Source: Himantopus leucocephalus (Eukaryota; Chordata; Aves; Charadriiformes; Recurvirostridae). From it: a DNA stretch of 64,000 nt. The notes below the pieces were generated by a model. That model was not told the origin of the DNA. It was given only the letters and a program-made list of their open reading frames with translations, and ran no database searches. Both the position numbers and the translations under genes were made by a program. The stretch's first letter is position 1; each line of letters opens with the position of its first letter. Of this stretch, positions 61,101 through 64,000 are shown in pieces. The DNA is taken from positions 17,710,341 through 17,774,340 of the forward strand of contig RSEF01000031.1 of assembly GCA_003993805.1 (NCBI GenBank), written 5' to 3'.

Positions 61101-63707
61101 GCAGGTGAGGTACGCTAAGGTGTATTTGAGAGAGACTACTTTAATATCACCCTTTCCCATTTTGCTTTTTGGTGGGGATATAGAAGTCCAGCATCGGGAG
61201 CGTCTCCTGACAGTTGATGGCTGGATCCATTTTCAGGTGTGTTGGAGTGATAACTACCTTTTGTGGTTCCGTGGGATTTTGTATTACACAGTTGATGCAC
61301 AAGCTTAGTTCAGAACACTATATATGTGGGACAAAGACAAGAGGGAAGAAGGAGAGAATTAAAGGAAATTATGGGAAAATTATATATATGTAAGGAGATC
61401 TTAGCAAATCACACTTGAAAGAGTAGGCTGGTAATATGTGACTTGTAACAAATCGGTTCCTTCTCTCTTCATGGAGAAAGTCAGTGTTATTTCAGAAAAG
61501 GTATTTGAAATAGGTATAGACTAAACGTTTTATAGAGCTGGTACTGAAAGCAGATGAGTGTGGTATTTTATATTACCCTTTCCTACAATCTTATAACCAC
61601 GTAAGTAAAGTACATATTTATCTCTAAAATTCTATTTATTTTGCTTTATTTAGGGCAAAAAAAAAAATATCCCAATGGAAAATGCCTGTTTGCTTGGGTT
61701 TGGGGTGTTATGGTTTTTTTGTTCGGGTTTTTTTCTTTTCAGGTGAAGAAGTTTTATTTGGGACTGGGAGAACTGAGTGCATTTTCTTAGTGTGTTTTTG
61801 CAGACAAAATTGAAACTGGTGACGTGCCAAAATCCTCTGTAAATTCTGTTAAATGGCAAGTGTTGGCTTTTGCTAGCCTGCCAGCTACTTCGTTACAATT
61901 TTCTGTGCTCCAGTGAGCCCTGTGTTACACTAAAGGAAGACTGTAAGCTACAAACCACTTTAGTTTTTTGCACTCTGCTGATGCAAGCAAGCAACCATCT
62001 AGTTGAATTCACTGGTTATCATGCATATGGAATTTAAAAAAGCAGCTCCCTTTTGGGTTTGTTGGAGAATTTATAATGGTCCCTGCGTGGCTACAGGTTG
62101 CGCAGTTGCTGGGCCGATTATGTCTTGTAGTGTATTTCAGAATTTCTGTTTTTCTACTGAAATGCTAAGCAGAATACGTTGCATTTTGTGCTTTTTCCAT
62201 AATAGCTACTTATTGTACCACAGGCAGTATGTGTATAAATGAAATAAAGACTGGAATAGGGAGGGAGGGATAAAATGAAAGATTCCTGGGAAAAGGCTTC
62301 AGCTTTAGATATCTAAATTATTAGTGAGATTTGTGATTGCTTTCTCAGGAGGCCAGGCAGACCTCCTGAGAGGGTAATGTGTAGATATTTCAGGTATAAA
62401 TTAATTTGTACTTTTATACCTTGGAAAAAAGCATTAGAGTAAGTAGGATATTGGTAAATTAATAATTTCACCATATGCTGGTTGTTCATGATATGTGTGG
62501 GAACATATTCTGAGTTACCCTTCTCAGCTGCTGTTTTTTAGGCTGTGATGCTACTAAAAACAGGTGGCATAATGTAAGCCCAGTAACTTCATGAGTATGC
62601 TATCCATATGCTTAGAATTATGTATATGCATCATGCTTGCAGGGATCTTGTTATAAACTTCTATTTATTTGTAAGGTAATCTTTTTAGTGTATATTTTGG
62701 TATATAATGTCTGAGTAATGCAAATGTTTGTCTCCTCTGTTCTTTATAGGCTCCTGTAAAGATAGCAGTAATTTTCAAACAGCTGAGAGTTCTCATTGAG
62801 TCTGTGTTAAAGAAGAAGCTTGAGAATCCTAAAATGTCACTTGAAGGTAACTTTATTACTGCATTGCTGACATTATATATTTGCTAAATGGACGCTGTGG
62901 CAAATCTGAGGAAGCATTAGTACGCTGCTTCCTTCCCCAGTAGGGTTAGTGTGACCTGAATGTCATTCCATTATCTTGAGAGACATGCAAAAAGTCATTA
63001 CTAATCCTACATATATATTAGGTGGTTCACCCCAAATGTATGGAGATCTGCACAACTGCTGTTTCAAAGATATCCCTTGTAACAACATTCAAGGTAGTGG
63101 TAGTCGTGAGGTATGTGTCTCAAAACAGAAGTAAGATTGTGTGTGATGAACCTCAGACACGGATGAATTTTACATATTATGCAAGTTGTCTTGCAATTTA
63201 GGTTAATGATGGGGAACTGCATGTTGACCCCCAAATTAAGAGATGGAGGTGCACAATTTAAACTTCGAACACTGGATGTTCAGAAGAATATTGTAGGTGG
63301 AGAGGAAGAAAGGAAGTTCCTGTATGCTAATGTACCTGTAGTTAACGCATCACTTTTTCTCAGCTTCTTTTGTGAAATACTGAAATGGCCACAACCAGCT
63401 AATTGAGTAATTTTATAAACCTTCTAATGATGTATTGTGGACACACTGTTTGCCCTTTTGCTTCGCAAATGGGAATCACTTGTCTTGTTTTCGAGTCTGG
63501 CATAGAATCATAGAATGGTTTAGGTTGGAAGGGACCTTAAAGATCATCTAGTTCCAAGCTGCTGAAAGCTAGGCTTCTGATTTTCTTGGGTTTTGGGAAT
63601 CAATTTTTAAGCTCGTTCTTTTCCACTCACTGCGATTGTTTTCTTTCCTAGATGACAAGGTCTTACACATCATCAAAGAACTGGTAAAAACAGAGAATGG
63701 TAACTGA
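36929..63707 (+). CDS. DHX29: DHX29 DEAH-box RNA helicase gene, complete coding region
   Basis: Complete plus-strand gene for the cytoplasmic helicase DHX29. It binds the 40S subunit and eIF3 and remodels 43S complexes so that they can scan structured 5' UTRs (family knowledge). Twenty-seven coding exons total 4095 nt: 1364 codons plus TGA at 63705-63707, against about 1369 residues in mammals. Order: Ala-rich N-terminus, UBA-like region (about 124-170), charged linker, dsRBD-like region (about 375-450), Walker [10 protein letters not shown] (589-597), DEVH (695-698), SAT (727-729), motif [10 protein letters not shown] (971-978), then winged-helix, HA2 and OB-fold parts. All junctions keep phase. 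The start is the conserved MGG-NKK start with G at -3 and +4. No frameshift or premature stop is seen. Confidence 0.98.
37110..39140. other. DHX29: DHX29 intron 1
   Basis: The CpG-rich first 200 bp continue the island. The remainder is unique sequence plus the ancient LINE-like relic at 38465-39010. Confidence 0.85.
38465..39010 (-). mobile_element. Ancient CR1/LINE-like relic
   Basis: Starts ACCATAGCAGGTCAGACTAG with a later CTAGACAGGGGCC; further blocks resemble old amniote CR1-type consensus (GGGTTTCCTAAGCCAGATG; AGTGGCAAAGAGTTCTGTTA). Strongly diverged; recognition is by pattern, not alignment. DHX29 intron 1. Confidence 0.45.
39141..39214 (+). CDS. DHX29: DHX29 exon 2 (GC donor)
   Basis: Residues 61-85, [20 protein letters not shown] then KSVLK. 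Acceptor TTACAG. The donor is AAG|GCGAGT, a GC donor; the nearest GT (39219-39220) would shift the frame. Confidence 0.94.
39971..40084 (+). CDS. DHX29: DHX29 exon 3
   Basis: Residues 86-123, [20 protein letters not shown] then [18 protein letters not shown]. Acceptor GTGCAG, donor CAG|GTAGAG. Confidence 0.97.
40628..40757 (+). CDS. DHX29: DHX29 exon 4, UBA-like region
   Basis: Residues 124-166 plus one base. [20 protein letters not shown] through [18 protein letters not shown] has the helix-loop-helix pattern of a UBA-like domain. Acceptor TTATAG, donor ATG|GTAAGT. An LTR insertion begins 68 bp downstream. Confidence 0.97.
40826..41182 (+). mobile_element. LTR retroelement with 5-bp target duplication, gap inside
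   Basis: Begins TGTTATGGTTTGAGAAA and ends CAAACCAGGACA (TG...CA). It is flanked by direct repeats CATGG at 40821-40825 and 41183-41187, consistent with retroviral-type integration; 5 bp fits ERVL-type elements. 100 Ns at 41040-41139 hide the middle, so it may be a solo LTR or a longer provirus. No coding sequence is visible. Confidence 0.8.
41040..41139. other. Assembly gap (100 N) inside the LTR element
   Basis: 100-N placeholder inside DHX29 intron 4. It begins at the same internal point of the LTR as the gap at 2231-2330. Confidence 0.95.
41513..41655 (+). CDS. DHX29: DHX29 exon 5
   Basis: Residues 167-214, [20 protein letters not shown] then a Pro/Lys-rich linker ending ENGPETK. Acceptor TTGAAG, donor AAG|GTAATC. 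Confidence 0.95.
42277..42402 (+). CDS. DHX29: DHX29 exon 6
   Basis: Residues 215-256, with the conserved [14 protein letters not shown] followed by an acidic tract ending EEKFDP. Acceptor CCTAG, donor CCA|GTAAGA. Confidence 0.96.
42839..42965 (+). CDS. DHX29: DHX29 exon 7, coiled-coil region
   Basis: Residues 257-298 plus one base, [20 protein letters not shown] and a Lys/Gln-rich helix [13 protein letters not shown], consistent with the family's coiled coil. Acceptor AATAG, donor CAAG|GTAGAG. Confidence 0.96.
43251..43412 (+). CDS. DHX29: DHX29 exon 8
   Basis: Residues 299-352 plus one base. [20 protein letters not shown], then a Gln/Pro/Lys-rich linker and [17 protein letters not shown]. 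Acceptor GACAG, donor AAAG|GTGTGT. Confidence 0.95.
43993..44158 (+). CDS. DHX29: DHX29 exon 9, dsRBD-like start
   Basis: Residues 353-407 plus two bases, including [20 protein letters not shown] and [20 protein letters not shown], the first part of the dsRBD-like fold. Acceptor TGTAG, donor TAG|GTATGT. Confidence 0.96.
45252..45375 (+). CDS. DHX29: DHX29 exon 10, dsRBD-like end
   Basis: Residues 408-449. [20 protein letters not shown] then [20 protein letters not shown], whose final helix is typical of dsRBD folds. Acceptor TTTAG, donor CAA|GTAAGA. Confidence 0.96.
45485..45558 (+). repeat. 37-bp tandem duplication
   Basis: ACTTGTCTTGTATGTTAATT and ACTTGTATTTTATGTTAATT each continue into GCTTTTATCTATAAT, giving two near-identical tandem units in DHX29 intron 10. 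Confidence 0.8.
45824..46420 (+). CDS. DHX29: DHX29 exon 11, Walker A
   Basis: The largest exon, 199 codons (450-648). [17 protein letters not shown], a disordered Gln-rich/acidic linker, then [20 protein letters not shown] with Walker [10 protein letters not shown] at 589-597 and motif Ia TQPRRISA. The family's poly-Gln run is short here (QQQQL). Acceptor TGAAG, donor AAA|GTAAGA. Confidence 0.98.
46640..46795 (+). mobile_element. Old CR1 3' fragment
   Basis: TGGAGAAGACTTCCCTGAAT, AAGGCTCTGAGCAATC and CCCTTCCAACATAAGTTATT resemble the CR1 3' end in order, with deletions and without the terminal tail. DHX29 intron 11. Confidence 0.6.
47151..47294 (+). CDS. DHX29: DHX29 exon 12
   Basis: Residues 649-696, [20 protein letters not shown], then [20 protein letters not shown] and HVIVDE. 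Ends within the DEVH box. The donor GAG|GTCATC is weak and the following intron is only 95 bp. Confidence 0.96.
47390..47566 (+). CDS. DHX29: DHX29 exon 13, DEVH end and SAT motif
   Basis: Residues 697-755. [20 protein letters not shown] completes DEVH; then [19 protein letters not shown] with motif III SAT. Ends GRSYPVE. Acceptor TCTAG, donor GAG|GTAGGT. Confidence 0.98.
48176..48316 (+). CDS. DHX29: DHX29 exon 14
   Basis: Residues 756-802, [20 protein letters not shown] then an acidic run [17 protein letters not shown]. This acidic insert in RecA2 is a DHX29 feature. Acceptor TAAAG, donor CAG|GTAAAA. Confidence 0.96.
49824..49968 (+). CDS. DHX29: DHX29 exon 15
   Basis: Residues 803-850 plus one base, [20 protein letters not shown] then [20 protein letters not shown]. 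Acceptor TCTAG, donor TTAG|GTACAG. The next intron carries a 2.2-kb CR1. Confidence 0.96.
50069..52300 (-). mobile_element. Long CR1 LINE (about 2.2 kb), decayed
   Basis: Minus-strand CR1 with its 3' end at the left (AGAATCAAAGAATAG) and 5' truncation near 52300. On the minus strand it reads through linker, reverse transcriptase and C-terminal parts of ORF2 but is broken by many stops and frameshifts. It occupies most of DHX29 intron 15, antisense to the gene. Confidence 0.93.
52434..52554 (+). CDS. DHX29: DHX29 exon 16, motif IV
   Basis: Residues 851-890 plus two bases. [20 protein letters not shown] includes the motif IV-type ILIFLPG sequence; then [20 protein letters not shown]. Acceptor TCCAG, donor CAG|GTAATG. 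Confidence 0.97.
53512..53596 (+). CDS. DHX29: DHX29 exon 17
   Basis: Residues 891-919, [20 protein letters not shown] then TIPPLGIRK, the LHS/Q region of DEAH RecA2. Acceptor TCTAG, donor AAG|GTATGA. Confidence 0.97.
54221..54309 (+). CDS. DHX29: DHX29 exon 18, motif V
   Basis: Residues 920-948 plus two bases, [20 protein letters not shown] then [19 protein letters not shown] is motif V. Acceptor TTCAG, donor CAG|GTGAGA. Confidence 0.98.
54894..55022 (+). CDS. DHX29: DHX29 exon 19, motif VI
   Basis: Residues 949-991 plus two bases. [20 protein letters not shown] then [28 protein letters not shown] is motif VI. Acceptor TTAAG, donor CAG|GTACTG. Confidence 0.98.
55139..55158 (+). repeat. Poly-A run ending in a single N
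   Basis: A homopolymer of about 19 A ending in an unresolved base at 55158, in DHX29 intron 19. Probably a sequencing-length ambiguity. Confidence 0.8.
55890..55965 (+). CDS. DHX29: DHX29 exon 20
   Basis: Residues 992-1017, [20 protein letters not shown] then LCLHIM, the start of the winged helix. Acceptor TGCAG, donor ATG|GTATGG. Confidence 0.97.
55970..56087 (+). repeat. Local direct duplication after DHX29 exon 20
   Basis: GGATTACTGACCTTGTTAAC-type sequence with preceding GGTTTTGGTTTT occurs at about 55970-56007 and again at 56050-56087, offset by about 79 bp. Confidence 0.8.
56644..56868 (+). CDS. DHX29: DHX29 exon 21, HA2/ratchet region
   Basis: Residues 1018-1092: [40 protein letters not shown] and [20 protein letters not shown], the helicase-associated HA2 region. 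Acceptor CACAG, donor GTG|GTAAGT. Confidence 0.98.
56871..56987 (+). repeat. A/C-rich low-complexity block
   Basis: About 115 bp of almost only A and C (AAAAACCAACCCAACAAAA, ACAAACAAACAAAA) starting directly behind the exon 21 donor. Strand-asymmetric simple sequence in DHX29 intron 21. Confidence 0.85.
57146..57202 (+). mobile_element. Short CR1 3' tail
   Basis: GGTTGGACTCGATGATC...TTCCAACCTAAATGATTCTATGATTCT is the canonical avian CR1 3' terminus in about 57 bp. DHX29 intron 21. Confidence 0.85.
57860..57996 (+). CDS. DHX29: DHX29 exon 22
   Basis: Residues 1093-1137 plus two bases, [20 protein letters not shown] then [20 protein letters not shown]. Acceptor TGCAG, donor GG|GTAAAT. Confidence 0.97.
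58638..58731 (+). CDS. DHX29: DHX29 exon 23
   Basis: Residues 1138-1169. Begins by completing a Gly codon, then [20 protein letters not shown] and [11 protein letters not shown]. Acceptor CGTAG, donor GAG|GTAAAC. Confidence 0.97.
59437..59739 (+). CDS. DHX29: DHX29 exon 24, C-terminal region
   Basis: Residues 1170-1270: [20 protein letters not shown], then [20 protein letters not shown] and [20 protein letters not shown], leading into the C-terminal OB-fold region. Acceptor TGCAG, donor AAG|GTAAGT. Confidence 0.98.
59740..61104. other. DHX29: DHX29 intron 24
   Basis: Unique AT-rich intron; no gene or nameable repeat seen. Confidence 0.8.
61105..61236 (+). CDS. DHX29: DHX29 exon 25, OB-fold
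   Basis: Residues 1271-1314, [20 protein letters not shown] then [20 protein letters not shown], typical of the DEAH OB-fold. Acceptor TGCAG, donor CAG|GTGTGT. Confidence 0.97.
61237..62749. other. DHX29: DHX29 intron 25
   Basis: Unique AT-rich intron; no gene or nameable repeat seen. Confidence 0.8.
62750..62846 (+). CDS. DHX29: DHX29 exon 26
   Basis: Residues 1315-1346 plus one base, [20 protein letters not shown] then [12 protein letters not shown]. Acceptor ATAG, donor GAAG|GTAACT. Confidence 0.97.
63501..63556 (-). mobile_element. Short CR1 3' tail
   Basis: CATAGAATCATAGAATGG then GGTTGGAAGGGACC, the CR1 3' end on the minus strand, about 100 bp before DHX29 exon 27. Confidence 0.85.
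63652..63707 (+). CDS. DHX29: DHX29 exon 27, stop codon
   Basis: Residues 1347-1364, [18 protein letters not shown], then TGA at 63705-63707. Acceptor TCCTAG. Confidence 0.96.
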
Positions 63708-64000
63708 AAGCAGAAATCGGTGACAAACCAGAGCTTCACTAATGGCAGGGGAAATATGCACTCCAACAGTAACTGAAAGTATTTAAATGCTTAGTGTGGT
63801 TGATACCACCCATGATGTGGAAAGGCTGCATGATTTTGCATAGAATTTACCTTTCTCTGTATCATTTTTAAAGATGAAGATTTAATAAGTTTAGCCTTTA
63901 CAATACATTTGGTGCCATTTGTCTGACTGTTCCGTCTGATGGATGGAAACAGTTTCTTTTCAATATAAAAATGTCTGTGGCCAATTCTTTTCTCTTCTTT
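63708..64000 (+). other. DHX29: DHX29 3' untranslated region (start)
   Basis: Sequence after the stop codon with no reading frame of note. There is no AATAAA before the window ends; an AATATA variant lies near 63961. The true end may be outside the window. Confidence 0.6.

Noticed and set aside
63179..63406. 75-codon open frame in the last DHX29 intron
   Set aside because: No domain, no splice fit and chance length.
1..64000. CRISPR arrays, operons, prophage or plasmid systems, tRNA and rRNA genes
   Set aside because: None seen; the window is vertebrate nuclear DNA with spliced genes and CR1 repeats.

Overview
This is a vertebrate, almost certainly avian, nuclear chromosome segment. It holds two multi-exon DEAD/DExH-type RNA helicase genes placed head to head across one CpG-rich promoter. 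The bird assignment rests on the interspersed repeats, which are dominated by CR1 LINEs with the avian ATTCTATG-type 3' tail, on LTR elements, and on compact introns. There are no Alu, B1, L1 or other mammalian young repeats, and no prokaryotic or viral gene organisation.

Left half (about 1-36476, minus strand): MTREX (SKIV2L2/MTR4), the helicase of the nuclear RNA exosome cofactors TRAMP, NEXT and PAXT. Eighteen consecutive exons encode residues 1-676: the N-terminal tail, both RecA domains, the winged helix and the start of the KOW/arch. One near-terminal exon follows at 1823-1985. About 250 residues expected between them (rest of the arch, start of the helical bundle) are absent from 1986-5378, which contains a 100-N gap, so the exons are most likely in unassembled sequence. 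The last coding exon lies beyond position 1.

Middle (about 36240-37300): a CpG island with a shared bidirectional promoter. The two start codons are 452 bp apart. Two CCAAT boxes, ETS-like sites and a YY1-like site over the MTREX start codon are visible.

Right half (36929-63707, plus strand): DHX29, the 40S-associated DEAH helicase that helps initiation on structured 5' UTRs. All 27 coding exons were placed. Their lengths sum to 4095 nt (1364 codons plus stop) with every junction in frame, and one intron is of the GC-AG type.

The rest is intron: a 12.5-kb MTREX intron, CR1 copies of several ages (one 2.2 kb, one with a 220-codon open 3' ORF2), a MIR/CORE-SINE-like relic, two copies of one LTR family both broken by assembly gaps, another LTR-like piece near the MTREX promoter, and small tandem duplications. 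Three 100-N runs (2231-2330, 22403-22502, 41040-41139) and single Ns at 22201 and 55158 mark assembly breaks. I see no undescribed gene system; the items most worth checking are the missing MTREX exons and the LTR-associated gaps.
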